Part shown: positions 8,651-17,936 of the stretch, piece after piece
Numbering within the stretch: position 1 is the first letter of the stretch
Layout: each line of letters begins with the position of its first letter
Source of the DNA: Acidobacteriota bacterium
GTDB lineage: Bacteria > Acidobacteriota > Blastocatellia > Pyrinomonadales > Pyrinomonadaceae
Assembly: GCA_016700175.1 (NCBI GenBank)
Contig: CP065003.1
Coordinates: forward strand, 3,048,001-3,112,000
Reading direction: 5' to 3'
Length of the DNA stretch: 64,000 bases
Notes under the pieces: model-generated
Seen by the model: only the letters and a program-made list of their open reading frames with translations
What the model was told of the DNA's origin: nothing
Database searches by the model: none
Made by a program: the position numbers and the translations under genes

Positions 8651-8683
8651 TCATTGTTAATTGGTCTGGTCCGGCGTTTCGCC

Positions 8684-8995
8684 TTACCAGCGGTTGCGAC
8701 GTCCGCCGCCTCCACCGCCGTAACCTCCGCCGCCGCCGCCGCGGTCAACACGGGGCTTGGCTTCGTTCACGACGATATCGCGGCCGCCTACTTCCTTTCC
8801 ATTGAATTCCGCGATCGCGTTGTTCGCTTCTTCGGTGCTCGACATCTCGACGAATCCGAATCCGCGCGAACGGCCGGTGTCACGGTCTGTGATCACATTT
8901 GCGGATTCAACGGTTCCTGCGCTGCTGAACAGCTCTTCAAGATCGTGATCGGAAGTATCGAACGAAAGATTTCCGACATAAAGTTTTGCAGACAT
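8684..8995 (-). CDS. Glycine-rich RRM RNA-binding protein
   Basis: One RNA-recognition motif covers residues 3-82, with RNP2 (LYVGNL) and RNP1 (RGFGFVEM). It is followed by a short Gly/Arg tail (runs of 5-6 Gly around Tyr, ending RRNRW). This is the usual layout of bacterial Rbp proteins of about 100 residues, which bind RNA and are often induced by cold. GGAGATTACT precedes the ATG. The gene has a long, gene-free upstream region (8996-9257) that could be a structured leader. Confidence 0.9.
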   Translation of the reverse strand: MSAKLYVGNLSFDTSDHDLEELFSSAGTVESANVITDRDTGRSRGFGFVEMSSTEEANNAIAEFNGKEVGGRDIVVNEAKPRVDRGGGGGGYGGGGGGRRNRW

Positions 8996-9184
8996 AGTAA
9001 TCTCCTTTGCCCCGTTATCGGGACAAGTCTAAAGAAGCTTCGAATCGAGTTGTCTTCGGAGAAACGGTTTGCTCGGGAAGGGTCGTGTTTCGGACTGCTC
9101 TATCACTAAAGCGGCTTCTGTGCTATCAACTTGCCGACTCTCGAACTATCCAAAACGCCGTCAGTCACTATCTTGCAGGACGGG

Positions 9185-9204
9185 GCGCATTACCGTTAAT
9201 GCGC
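9185..9204. other. Perfect-stem hairpin in the gap upstream of the RRM gene
   Basis: GCGCATTA and TAATGCGC form an 8-bp stem closing a 4-base loop. It is 190 bases upstream of the RRM start and 50 bases past the radical SAM stop on the minus strand. No clear U-run; it may be a weak terminator or part of a leader. Confidence 0.4.
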
Positions 9205-9257
9205 GAGAGAAGGTCTAACTGGAATTTATTGTGGGGGTAAATGCAAGCAATTGCAAA

Positions 9258-10850
9258 TCAGGAATCGTGATTCGCGGCTTCCTTCAACTCTCCCTGAAGT
9301 GTTTCGATGCCGCTCTCGGCCCGCGCTTGCGCGCGCCTGCGCGATGCCCGCCACATCGAGAACCCCTCGCGTGCAAGCCCCAGAACCGGTTTGCGGTTGC
9401 TGTAGATGAGTTTCACCCACGCAAACTTGCTCATCTGAGGGAAGTAGATCCCCCGGAAGAAAAGCCTCGCTACAAGGTGGCTGATGCGGAACTCGATCGG
9501 AGCATCGGCGATAGCTTGAAGCGCCTCGGAATTTCGTTCCGGGCTGTACGACCTTTGCCAGGCGTGATCCGTCTCCGCCCTCGCTTCCTCGACAGTCATC
9601 TTTCCGGGAGTATGTGCCATCACGAACGGCGCGAACTCCAGCCAGTGCTTCGGCCTCTCGAGCCTCCCCTCTTTTTCGAGTCTCTCGTACAAAGGCGTCG
9701 CCGGGAACGGGGTAAGCTGACCGAATACGGGGAGCCCGGGAGGCCAGCTCTCTATCTGATCCACAGTCCGCGAAGCGACGCCTCGCGAATCGTTGTCCAT
9801 ACCGAAAATAAACGAAGTTATGGCGTACAGATTTCTGGAGGCAAGCCGGTCGAGGACCTGTTTGTAATCGCCGGGTTTCGAAAAGTTCTTGTTCACCGAC
9901 GCCATGTTCTCGGGATCGATCGACTCCATACCGATGAAGATCCACTTTCCGCCCGCCTCGGCGATCAGATCGACGAGTTCTTCGTCGCTTAGCAGGTTAG
10001 CGCTGATCTGCGCCACCCAGGGCAGCTGGGCGTCGGCGGCGATTATGTCCCGCAAAAGCGATTTCAGTCTCTTCTTGTTTATAGCGAGATTGTCGTCGAT
10101 GAAGAACACGGCGATCTGGCCCTTCTCGTTCTTCGCCCGTTCTTTCAGACGGAGAAGTTCCTCTACCACGCTTTCGTTCGTGCGGAAACGGATCGAGTCG
10201 CCGAAGAAGCCCGTCACCGTGCAGAACTCGCAGCCGTAGGGACAGCCGCGTCCGGTCTCGATCGGGACCACGAAGAACTTGCCCCAGCCGGCTCCCATCT
10301 TCGACATCAGTTTCCGGAACACTTTCGGGACGAGACTGAACTGCTCCAGGTCCAGCGTCTCCCACGGGATGTGCGGATACGGCTGGAGCGAAGGTTTTAC
10401 GTCGTTTCCTTTCTCGTCGAACTGCGGCTTGTAAACGTCCTTCAGCTCGCCGTTTGCGGCGTCTTCGACGATGTCCGCCCAGTAGTCGTCCGCTTCTCCG
10501 AGTGCGACCGCGTCCGCGTGCCTGGGTCCGCCGTCGCGCCCGAGCGCCTCATCCGGGCATTCGGTGACGTGCGGGCCTCCCATCACTACCGGTATTCCGG
10601 CTTCCCTTAGCGAGTCCGCGACCCTGTATGCGCGGGCGACCATTCGCGTCATCGCTCCGATCCCGACCAGGCCGATCTCCTGCTCTTTGCAGAATTCGAC
10701 CAGTTCCTTGCGGGTCATTGCCTTCGCGTTGCCGTCGATGAGGACCACTTCGTGACCCTCGGGAGTCAGGGACTGCAGAAGGAACATCCACAGGTGAGGC
10801 ATGAAGTTACGGGTGACACCGTTGTCGGGGTTGTAAAGCAGTATTTTCAT
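9258..10850 (-). CDS. B12-binding-domain radical SAM protein
   Basis: The start is placed at MKILLYNPDN (10850), which opens the cobalamin-binding Rossmann domain (about 1-145). The earlier in-frame codons lack any family character. The radical SAM core follows, with the cluster motif C163-x3-C167-x2-C170 (CPYGCEFC) and later FIDDNLAINKK, FIGMES and a TIM-barrel pattern. The last 150 residues are a helical C-terminal domain as seen in BchE/HpnP-like enzymes (DUF4070 type). It should be a methyltransferase or a cyclase/rearrangement enzyme using SAM and perhaps cobalamin. The substrate is unknown and no pathway genes are adjacent. Confidence 0.85.
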   Translation of the reverse strand: MKILLYNPDNGVTRNFMPHLWMFLLQSLTPEGHEVVLIDGNAKAMTRKELVEFCKEQEIGLVGIGAMTRMVARAYRVADSLREAGIPVVMGGPHVTECPDEALGRDGGPRHADAVALGEADDYWADIVEDAANGELKDVYKPQFDEKGNDVKPSLQPYPHIPWETLDLEQFSLVPKVFRKLMSKMGAGWGKFFVVPIETGRGCPYGCEFCTVTGFFGDSIRFRTNESVVEELLRLKERAKNEKGQIAVFFIDDNLAINKKRLKSLLRDIIAADAQLPWVAQISANLLSDEELVDLIAEAGGKWIFIGMESIDPENMASVNKNFSKPGDYKQVLDRLASRNLYAITSFIFGMDNDSRGVASRTVDQIESWPPGLPVFGQLTPFPATPLYERLEKEGRLERPKHWLEFAPFVMAHTPGKMTVEEARAETDHAWQRSYSPERNSEALQAIADAPIEFRISHLVARLFFRGIYFPQMSKFAWVKLIYSNRKPVLGLAREGFSMWRASRRRAQARAESGIETLQGELKEAANHDS

Positions 10851-11435
10851 TGCTTGGTACTCTCGAAAAGCGGTCCCATCACCGGAGCGAAAAGGGCCCA
10901 AAACCGCCGGGCGATCGTCGTCCGGCTCAAATGGCCGCGACAATGCCCTTGCGGGCTGCGATCCCGTCAAAGGATCTCGGATAAGGGATAGCGTGTACCT
11001 GGCGGGCCTGTAGTGTTAGATCGGGAATAGGGTTTCCTGGGTGATAAGATGGAGATGATCCCGCCGATCGTGTCCACGACTCAAGACCGCGCCCTTGGTG
11101 CCAAATGAACTTGGGCTTCGAGAGAGGCTCAAGTGTAACACATGTGAAGGCGGACCGATGATGAGTGATGAGTGGAAAGTGATGAGTGGAGAGTTCGGAA
11201 CGCCCGCGTCCCGCGGGCATCCCCGCCCGCAACGGTTCGTCAGAAGCGGCACGCCTCCGGCGTGCGGTCATGTATGTGATCCATTCCCCGGGGCTGCGCC
11301 TGCGGCTTGCCCCGGGCTATCATCCGTTGCCCCTTCGGGGCAAAAGACTCGACAGACTCGACAGACCCGACAGACTCGACAGACTCGACCGCCTGACATT
11401 ATCATTGCGGGTACCGAATCCATTTCGTTAAACAT
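10851..11435. repeat. Gap with short tandem repeats and a family F palindrome
   Basis: No gene is apparent. 11158-11195 is an imperfect tandem repeat of GATGAGTG. 11283-11338 holds a family F element (CCCCGGGGCTGCGCC, then GGCTTGCCCCGGGC, then TTGCCCCTTCGGGGCAA). 11346-11393 is a tandem of GACTCGACA/GACCCGACA units ending about 40 bases upstream of the tdh start. Family F also occurs at 12539-12596, 15732-15793 and 18217-18262. Confidence 0.65.
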
Positions 11436-12467
11436 ATGAAAGCAATCGTGAAGAGCAAGGCCGAACCGGGCCTTTGGCTTGAGGACGTTCCGGAGCCCCA
11501 GATCGGGATAAACGACGTCAAGATCCGCGTGCTAAAGACGGGCATCTGCGGTACCGACGTGCATATTTACAACTGGGACGCGTGGTCGCAGAGCACGATC
11601 AAGGTCCCGACCATCCTCGGCCACGAGATAGTCGGCGAGATCATCGAGGTCGGCTCGAACGTCAACGACTTCTACGAAGGCGATGTCGTCAGCGTCGAGG
11701 GCCATCTTGTCTGCGGGCGATGCCGGAACTGCCTGGCCGGACGGCGCTACAAATGCGCGAATACACTCGGCTTCGGCGTTAACACGGACGGCGGTTTCGC
11801 GGAATATATGGTCGTGCCGTACACGAACATATGGAAGCACGAGAAGGGGATAGACCTTGACGTTGCGGCGATCTTCGATCCGTTCGGGAACGCCGTCCAC
11901 ACCGCTCTCGCTTTCGAGGTGTTCGGTGAGGACGTGCTGATCACCGGCGCGGGCCCGATCGGGATAATGGCCTCGGCGGTCGCGAAGAAGGCGGGCGCGC
12001 GGCACATCGTCATTACGGACATCAACCCGAAACGGCTCGAACTCGCCGAGAAGATGGGCGCGGTCACGAAGGCGATCAACACTAAAGAAGTATCGATCAA
12101 GGAAACGCAAAAGGAGCTCGGAATGGTCGAGGGATTCGACGTCGGCTTCGAGATGTCGGGAAGCCCTGTGGCATTGCGGGATATGATCGCGAACATGGCG
12201 CACGGCGGGAACATAGCGTTCCTCGGCATCCCTACCGATCCGTTCGAGATAGACTGGAAGCCCGTCATATTTAATATGCTCGACATCAAGGGGATCTACG
12301 GGCGCCAGATGTACGAGACCTGGTACCAGATGAGCGTTCTTATCGAAACGGGCCTGGACATCAGCCCGGTGATCACGCACCGGTGCAGTTACAAGGACTT
12401 CGAGGAAGGCTTCGAGGCGATGAAGACCGGCGACAGCGGGAAGGTGATACTCACCTGGGAACAGTGA
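11436..12467 (+). CDS. tdh: L-threonine 3-dehydrogenase
   Basis: The 343-residue zinc-dependent medium-chain dehydrogenase oxidises L-threonine to 2-amino-3-oxobutyrate with NAD. Visible are the catalytic-zinc Cys in TGICGTDVHIY (Cys38), GHEIVGEI, the structural-zinc cysteines in CGRCRNCLAGRRYKC, the nucleotide motif GAGPIG, and DINPKRLELA, where an Asp fits NAD preference. Length and identity pattern match Escherichia coli Tdh. No clear Shine-Dalgarno sequence precedes the ATG. The partner gene kbl lies 2 kb downstream on the same strand rather than adjacent. Confidence 0.95.
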   Translation: MKAIVKSKAEPGLWLEDVPEPQIGINDVKIRVLKTGICGTDVHIYNWDAWSQSTIKVPTILGHEIVGEIIEVGSNVNDFYEGDVVSVEGHLVCGRCRNCLAGRRYKCANTLGFGVNTDGGFAEYMVVPYTNIWKHEKGIDLDVAAIFDPFGNAVHTALAFEVFGEDVLITGAGPIGIMASAVAKKAGARHIVITDINPKRLELAEKMGAVTKAINTKEVSIKETQKELGMVEGFDVGFEMSGSPVALRDMIANMAHGGNIAFLGIPTDPFEIDWKPVIFNMLDIKGIYGRQMYETWYQMSVLIETGLDISPVITHRCSYKDFEEGFEAMKTGDSGKVILTWEQ

Positions 12468-12535
12468 GGACTGAGAGGAAAGGACTGAGGACTGAGACAA
12501 ATTGATAGTTGGTAATTGATGGTTGATGGTTTCGA

Positions 12536-12600
12536 TCGCCCCGGAGGGGCGACGGAAGATAGCCCCGGGCAAGCCGAAGGCGCAGCCCGGGGAAAAGGGT
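12536..12600. repeat. Family F palindromic element
   Basis: GCCCCGGAGGGGCGACGG followed by AGCCCCGGGC and GCAGCCCGGGG. It overlaps the spurious 5' extension of the next gene and is one reason to reject that longer start. Confidence 0.6.
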
Positions 12601-12686
12601 CACATACACGACCGCACGCCGGAGGCGTGCCGCTTTTGACGAACTGGTGCGGGCGGGGTCGCCCGTGGTCCATAGCGAAGACCTAT

Positions 12687-13259
12687 ATGAGACGTGTTGC
12701 AAGAACATCACTCTTCTCGCTCATCGCTCTCGCGACTTCGCTCGCCTGCTCGTCCGGTCCGGCGGCGAACGAACAATTCGACCCGCCAAAGAATGACGCT
12801 GTACTGACCGCGACAAGCCGGCAGACCAAATTTCACGCCGAAAAGGAGATCGTAGAAAAAACACCGATTCCGGACGATGTACGATCGCTTATTCTCAAGT
12901 CTCAGCCTCTTCCGGACGAATGCAGCTCTTCACCTGAGGGGTTCGACGAATGCTTCTCCGCCAGCGAGATCGATCTACGGAACGACGACCGGCCCGACCT
13001 TGTTGTCCAGGCGGTCGGGAGCGCGATGGGCGCGAACGTCACGATGTTCTATGTGTTCGCAGGCGGTCCGGCAGGATATGAACTTGCGCTCAACCTTCCC
13101 GCGCTCGAGCTGAGTTTCGAAGAGCCGGAAGACGGAGGGCCGCTCGAAGCAGTTACCGGCGTTGCGACGGCGACGAAGTTCTCGAGCCAGAGGTTCATGC
13201 TCGCCGATGGCAAATACAAGATCGTGGACCGGAAGGTGGAAGAGATTGGAGGCAAGTGA
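12687..13259 (+). CDS. Secreted protein or lipoprotein of unknown function
   Basis: The start at 12687 gives a classical export signal (MRRVARTSLFSLIALATS) with a Cys at residue 22, a possible though imperfect lipobox (SLAC). The longer frame from 12516 would translate repeat DNA. The mature part (about 165 residues) has a DECSSSPEGFDECF segment that could form disulphides, DDRPDLVVQA, resembling FG-GAP/VCBS-type strands, and a predicted beta-rich end. It lies between tdh and kbl, but nothing links it to threonine metabolism. Confidence 0.65.
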   Translation: MRRVARTSLFSLIALATSLACSSGPAANEQFDPPKNDAVLTATSRQTKFHAEKEIVEKTPIPDDVRSLILKSQPLPDECSSSPEGFDECFSASEIDLRNDDRPDLVVQAVGSAMGANVTMFYVFAGGPAGYELALNLPALELSFEEPEDGGPLEAVTGVATATKFSSQRFMLADGKYKIVDRKVEEIGGK

Positions 13260-13290
13260 CTCCAACATAGCCGCGAAGGACCGCCCTTTA

Positions 13291-13740
13291 ATGAAAAGAC
13301 GAACTCTAAACTGGCTGGCGGTTCTTGTCATTGCAAACGTCGTCGTTGGAGGATCGGTCTTTGGGCTTGCCTATTATTTTCGAGAGATCCCAAAGTGGAC
13401 CGCACTTGCTGAGGACGGCAAACGAATTTCGGCGAGAGTTACCTCGGTGAACGTCCGTCGAGGTCGTGAGGTCAGCTTTGAATACTTTGTAGATGGCAAG
13501 AGGTTTGAGGGCAGCAGCCGCTCATACGCCGCAAGTCTCTTGGGAACCGCAGCAGTGGGTGAGCTCACATATGTCTCGTATCTTTCGACTAATCCTGAGA
13601 TCGCGGAGTATGAGGATCCACCGTCAAGACTCGGTCGCGAATGGACTAACGTTTGTGTTTTCACGATCATGGCGTTGCTGGCAACCGTCTGGTCGCCATT
13701 CGCGATCATCGCATACGTCGTTTCACGCTTGAGGAGTTAG
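13291..13740 (+). CDS. DUF3592-like two-pass membrane protein
   Basis: An ATG at 13291 gives 149 residues: a membrane helix (about 10-30), an extracytoplasmic beta domain with ISARVTSVNVRRGREVSFEY, GKRFEGSS and TYVSYLSTNPEIAEYE, then a second helix (about 118-145). This layout, with the V-S-F-E-Y-F-V-D-G-K core, matches DUF3592. Function is unknown in the family. It starts 31 bases after the upstream gene stop. Confidence 0.65.
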   Translation: MKRRTLNWLAVLVIANVVVGGSVFGLAYYFREIPKWTALAEDGKRISARVTSVNVRRGREVSFEYFVDGKRFEGSSRSYAASLLGTAAVGELTYVSYLSTNPEIAEYEDPPSRLGREWTNVCVFTIMALLATVWSPFAIIAYVVSRLRS

Positions 13741-13844
13741 TAAGGGCAGCGGGTATTCTTGCAACGTAGCAAAGTGACGGCCTGTTATCCGCCCCGGAGG
13801 GGCGAAGCGGAACCCACGGGGGAACGCGAAAGATAGACAGTCAG

Positions 13845-13905
13845 AGTCGCGAAGCGACGACCTGCTTTTAGCCGTGGGTGGAGCCGAAGGCGGAACCCAC
13901 GGGTA
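13845..13905. repeat. Family A palindromic repeat
   Basis: AGAGTCGCGAAGCGACGACC is followed by GCCGTGGGTGGAGCC and GGCGGAACCCACGG. The outer arms CCGTGGGT/ACCCACGG pair. Near-identical copies lie at 7288, 14320 (inverted), 15807, 18281, 27420-27900 (four), 32265 and 43037. Confidence 0.75.
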
Positions 13906-13966
13906 ATCGGAAAAAGGAATCCGGAGCCGCTTTAGCGGCGGCAGAAATATCACCGTAGAGACGAGA

Positions 13967-14266
13967 ATGGACGAAACAACCGGGTTCCACGTAGATCTTC
14001 TCTTTCCAGATGAGTACGAAAACTTTATTGCAGAGATCTATTTCAACAAGGATATCGTGTGCATCTTGAGTCAGGATACCGGCTATGAATCGATCGACAT
14101 TGAGTTTCCATCGGAAAAGCTGGGTTTGTTCCAAAGACGCCGTCATGAACACAGCTTCAAGCTAAAGGGCTTTGAGGAAGCGCTGGCTTATGCGAAGCAA
14201 AGGCTGTGGGATCTTAGGGAGGAAACAAGCGAAAGACGCCGTTCTCCAACGACCGCCCGTGATTGA
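13967..14266 (+). CDS. Hypothetical cytosolic protein, 99 residues
   Basis: A small acidic protein with an alternating strand pattern (HVDLLFPDEYENFIAEIYF, VCILSQDTGYESIDIEF) followed by two helices (FEEALAYAKQRLWDLREE). No signal peptide, metal site or catalytic motif is seen. Composition and codon use agree with a real gene, and the fold resembles small immunity-type or DUF proteins only in a general way. It is the last of three small genes between tdh and kbl. Confidence 0.6.
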   Translation: MDETTGFHVDLLFPDEYENFIAEIYFNKDIVCILSQDTGYESIDIEFPSEKLGLFQRRRHEHSFKLKGFEEALAYAKQRLWDLREETSERRRSPTTARD

Positions 14267-14269
14267 CGC

Positions 14270-14508
14270 GCACGCAGATCGTTCAACCGCTCACGCGGTT
14301 TGAAAACTTGTTCGACTTCTTCCGTGGGTTCCGCTTCGCTCCACCCACGGCTAATGGCAGGTATCCGCTCCGCGGATCAGCGCAGCGCGAAGCGTTGCTC
14401 TAAACGGAAGCGTTACTAATACAAGTACGGTCGCTTTCGCGACCTATGCAGGCGGGACGCGTGCGTTCCGAACTCATAACTCGTAACTCATCACTCATTA
14501 CTCATCAC
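14270..14508. repeat. Palindromic and short tandem repeats upstream of kbl
   Basis: An inverted family A palindrome (CCGTGGGTTCCGCTTCGC, about 14320-14353) is followed by GCGGATCAGCGCAGCGCGAAGCG. 14466-14507 is an ACTCATNACT tandem (AACTCATAACTCGTAACTC...) that runs right up to the kbl ATG. Confidence 0.6.
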
Positions 14509-14509
14509 T

Positions 14510-15691
14510 ATGTATTCCTCAGCAAAACAGCAGCTATCCGAACAGCTTGAAGAGATCCGCGAGGCGGGGCTCTACAAATCCGAGCGCGTCATCGAGACGC
14601 CGCAGGACGCGCATATCGACGTCGCCGGAGGCGAGGTCCTCAATATGTGCGCCAACAACTACCTCGGCCTCGCCGATGACCCGTCGATAATCGAGGCGGC
14701 GAAGACAGCGCTCGACGAATGGGGTTATGGGCTCGCGTCCGTCCGGTTCATATGCGGCACGCAGACCATTCACAAAAGGCTTGAGCAGAAGATCAGCGAG
14801 TTTCTCGGAATGGAGGACACGATCCTCTACACGTCTTGCTTCGACGCCAACGGAGGCCTGTTCGAAACGATCCTCGGCGAGGAGGACGCCGTCATCTCGG
14901 ACGCGCTGAACCACGCGTCGATCATCGACGGCATTCGTCTTTGCAAGGCTCAGCGCTTCCGGTACGCCAACGGCGACATGAACGACCTTGAGGAGAAACT
15001 GAAGGAAGCTTCCGGCGCGCGGCGCAAGATGATAGCGACCGACGGCGTTTTCTCGATGGACGGCTATCTCGCCAAGCTTCCCGAGATCTGCGACCTCGCT
15101 GAGAAGTACGAGGCGCTGGTAATGGTCGACGATTCGCACGCGGTGGGCTTCGTCGGCGAGCACGGGCGAGGCACGCACGAGCACCACGGCGTGATGGACC
15201 GCATCGACATCATCACGGGCACGCTCGGCAAGGCTTTGGGCGGCGCGAGCGGCGGATATACGAGCGCGAGGAAAGAGATCGTCGAGATGCTTCGCCAGCG
15301 TTCGCGTCCGTATCTCTTTTCGAATACCGTCGCGCCGGCGATCGTCGCGGGATCGATCCGCGCGATCGAAATGCTAAGCGAATCGACGCATCTTCGCGAC
15401 AAGCTGGCTTCGAACACCGCATTCTTCCGCGAGGAGATCACGAAGATCGGGCTCGAGGTGCTTCCGGGCGAGCACCCGATCGTACCGGTGATGCTTGGTG
15501 ACGCGGCGCTGGCGTCGAAGATGGCGGATTTGCTCCTGACGAAGGGCGTTTACGTGATCGGCTTCTCGTTTCCGGTGGTCCCGATGGGCCAGGCGCGCAT
15601 CCGCACGCAGGTCTCCGCGGCGCATTCGAAAGAGGACCTCGAATTCGCCGTGGCGAAATTCAAGGAAGCGAAAGAGGAACTCGGCGTGTGA
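14510..15691 (+). CDS. kbl: Glycine C-acetyltransferase (2-amino-3-ketobutyrate CoA ligase)
   Basis: The 393-residue PLP enzyme of the alpha-oxoamine synthase family cleaves 2-amino-3-oxobutyrate with CoA to glycine and acetyl-CoA, completing the step begun by Tdh. Seen are ANNYLGLADDP, GYGLASVRFICGTQ, the H in DALNHASIIDG, VDDSHAVGFVG with the PLP-ring Asp, and the lysine site TGTLGKALGGASGGY. Length is typical. No Shine-Dalgarno sequence is seen; the ATG is immediately preceded by the short ACTCATCACT repeat. Confidence 0.95.
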   Translation: MYSSAKQQLSEQLEEIREAGLYKSERVIETPQDAHIDVAGGEVLNMCANNYLGLADDPSIIEAAKTALDEWGYGLASVRFICGTQTIHKRLEQKISEFLGMEDTILYTSCFDANGGLFETILGEEDAVISDALNHASIIDGIRLCKAQRFRYANGDMNDLEEKLKEASGARRKMIATDGVFSMDGYLAKLPEICDLAEKYEALVMVDDSHAVGFVGEHGRGTHEHHGVMDRIDIITGTLGKALGGASGGYTSARKEIVEMLRQRSRPYLFSNTVAPAIVAGSIRAIEMLSESTHLRDKLASNTAFFREEITKIGLEVLPGEHPIVPVMLGDAALASKMADLLLTKGVYVIGFSFPVVPMGQARIRTQVSAAHSKEDLEFAVAKFKEAKEELGV

Positions 15692-16061
15692 GTCTGTTCG
15701 GTCTGTTCAGTCTATTCAGTCTGTCGGGTCTTTTGCCCCGAAGGGGCAACGGATGGTAGCCCCGGGCAAGCCGAAGGCGCAGCCCGGGGTGAGGGTAGAA
15801 TTTACAACTAGAGTCGCGAAGCGACGACCTGCTTTTGGCCGTGGGTGAAGCCCCAGGCGGAAGCGACGGGCCCTCAGCTTTCGATCTCTTTGCGGTCCTT
15901 TGCGGCTTAGCGTCTTTGCGAGAGTCCCTGACATATTACCCGATTCGACCGTGCGAAATACTTCGAGTTGAAAAGAACTCCCGCAAAGCCGCCAAGACGC
16001 AAAGACCCGCAAAGAACTTTTAAATGATCTCATCACGCGTAACTCATCACTCTTCAGACCC
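15692..16061. repeat. Gap with GTCTGTTCAG tandem, family F and family A elements
   Basis: 15692-15725 is a GTCTGTTCG/GTCTATTCA tandem directly after the kbl stop. 15732-15793 is a family F element (TTGCCCCGAAGGGGCAA then AGCCCCGGGC). 15807-15870 is a degenerate family A element. 15955-16020 carries a family D-like CGCAAAGCCGCCAAGACGC stretch. No coding sense is seen. Confidence 0.6.
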
Positions 16062-17909
16062 ATGAAACTTCTAAAGCCGATCGCAGCGATCATCCTTATC
16101 GCCATGACATTCAACGAACCGCTGAACGCTCAACGAACCGCCAAACCCGTCCTTCACGGCCGCCACTGGGTCGCGATCACCGGCAAGCCGCTCGCCGCGA
16201 CCGCCGGCGCGATGATGTTCCAGAAAGGCGGCAACGCCGTCGATGCCGCCTGCGCGATGATCGGCGCCACGTCGACTATGTGGGACGTGCTCAGCTGGGG
16301 CGGCGAGACGCAGGCGCTGATCTATAACCCGCACACGAAGAAGGTGATCGGCGTCAACGCGCTCGGTGTAGCGCCGACCGGAGCCACGGTCGAGTACTAT
16401 GCCTCGAAGGGATTCAAGAGCTATCCGCCCGAAGACGGGCCGCTCGCCGCCGTAACTCCCGGAACGCCCGGCGGCATTTTCGCGATGCTTGCCGAATTCG
16501 GGACTCTCAGCCTGAAGGACGTTCTCGAACCCTCGATCCAGATGGCCGAAGGCTATCCGATGGAAGAAGACACCTCGCTGAGGATCGAGCGCGAAAAAAA
16601 GCTCCTGAAACAGTGGAAGTACTCGCGCGAAGTGATGCTTCCGAACGCAGGAAAGGGAAAGGAGGCCCCGCAGCCCGGCGAGGTGTTTCGTCAACCGGAC
16701 CTCGCCGCGACATTGAAGAAACTGGTCGAGGCGGAAGCCGAGGCGTTGAAAGCGGGCAAGTCGCGCAAAGAGGCGATCTACGCCGCGCACGAGCGCTTCT
16801 ACAAGGGCGACATCGCGCGCGAATTCGTCCGCGGCGTGCAGGAAGAGGGCGGGCTAATCACGATGGAGGACCTCGCCGGGTGGAAGGTCAAGTTCGAAGA
16901 GCCGGTTCAGACCAGCTACAAGGGAATCGACGTTTACAAGCTGACGCACTGGACGCAGGGGCCAGTGATGCTCCAGGCGCTGAACATTCTCGAGAACTTC
17001 GATCTGAAGTCGATGGGCTACAACAGCTCGCGCTACATCCACACGCTTTACCAGACGATGAACCTCGCCTACGCGGACCGCGACTTCTATTACGGCGATC
17101 CCGCGTTCCCTCCCGCCGAGCCGATCGAAGGTCTTCTTTCAAAGGAGTATGCGAAGGCACGGCTGAAGGAAATGAAGTCCGACAGGAACGATCCGAATGT
17201 GAAGCCCGGAGATCCGTATCCTTTCCAGGGAGCGACGAATCCCTACACGGAACTGCTGAAGAACTGGGGTTCGAAGAAGCCGGCTGACGACGAGGTCGCC
17301 GAAGCGGACTTTCTAAATTCGTTCTACGCCGGCACGACGACCGTCCAGGCCGCGGACAAAGAAGGCTGGGTCGTTTCAGTGACACCGAGCGGCGGCTGGG
17401 TCCCGGCCGTTATCGCGGGCAGGACCGGCGTTGGCCTGAGCCAGCGTGCCCAGAGCTTCGATCTCGATCCGCGCAACAATCCTTTCAACGTCATCGCTCC
17501 GGGCAAACAGCCTCGCGTGACTCTTACGCCCTCGATGGCGCTGAAGGACGGCAGGCCGTTCCTCTCGTTCTCGGTTCAGGGCGGCGACGGTCAGGACCAG
17601 AACCTGCTGCAGTTCTTCCTCAACGTCGTCGAGTTCGGAATGAACGTTCAGCAGGCGGCGGAAGCGGCGAACATCAACAGCTATCAGATGAAGAGCTCGT
17701 TCGGTGATCACGAAGCGATCCCCGGCCGCATGCTCGCGGCGGACTCGGTACCCGACTGGATAAGGCGCGAGCTCAGGAAGATGGGATACGACCTCAGGTT
17801 CGAAGAGCGCACGTCCGGGCCGATCAACGCGATCTACTTCGACCGTGCCCACGGGACGATGTGGGGCGGCTCCAGCCATCACGGCGACGATTACGGAATA
17901 GCGTGGTGA
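16062..17909 (+). CDS. ggt: Secreted gamma-glutamyltransferase family protein
   Basis: A signal peptide (residues 1-24, ending LNAQ) precedes a full-length Ntn-hydrolase of the GGT family. Present are MMFQKGGNAVDAACA, an early strictly conserved block, DGPLAAVTPGTPGG, and a TTT at about residue 425-430 within FYAGTTTVQAADKEGW, whose first or second Thr should be the autoprocessing nucleophile. GGD and SSHHGDDYG follow at the C-terminus. The family cleaves or transfers gamma-glutamyl groups in the periplasm. The region after the nucleophile diverges from classical GGT (VVSVTPSGGW), so substrate range may differ. Confidence 0.88.
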   Translation: MKLLKPIAAIILIAMTFNEPLNAQRTAKPVLHGRHWVAITGKPLAATAGAMMFQKGGNAVDAACAMIGATSTMWDVLSWGGETQALIYNPHTKKVIGVNALGVAPTGATVEYYASKGFKSYPPEDGPLAAVTPGTPGGIFAMLAEFGTLSLKDVLEPSIQMAEGYPMEEDTSLRIEREKKLLKQWKYSREVMLPNAGKGKEAPQPGEVFRQPDLAATLKKLVEAEAEALKAGKSRKEAIYAAHERFYKGDIAREFVRGVQEEGGLITMEDLAGWKVKFEEPVQTSYKGIDVYKLTHWTQGPVMLQALNILENFDLKSMGYNSSRYIHTLYQTMNLAYADRDFYYGDPAFPPAEPIEGLLSKEYAKARLKEMKSDRNDPNVKPGDPYPFQGATNPYTELLKNWGSKKPADDEVAEADFLNSFYAGTTTVQAADKEGWVVSVTPSGGWVPAVIAGRTGVGLSQRAQSFDLDPRNNPFNVIAPGKQPRVTLTPSMALKDGRPFLSFSVQGGDGQDQNLLQFFLNVVEFGMNVQQAAEAANINSYQMKSSFGDHEAIPGRMLAADSVPDWIRRELRKMGYDLRFEERTSGPINAIYFDRAHGTMWGGSSHHGDDYGIAW

Positions 17910-17936
17910 GTCTGTCGGGTCTGTCGAGTCTTTTGA

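Noticed and set aside
12516..12686. 5' extension of the lipoprotein-like gene
   Set aside because: The extension translates family F repeat DNA, and the signal peptide begins at 12687.
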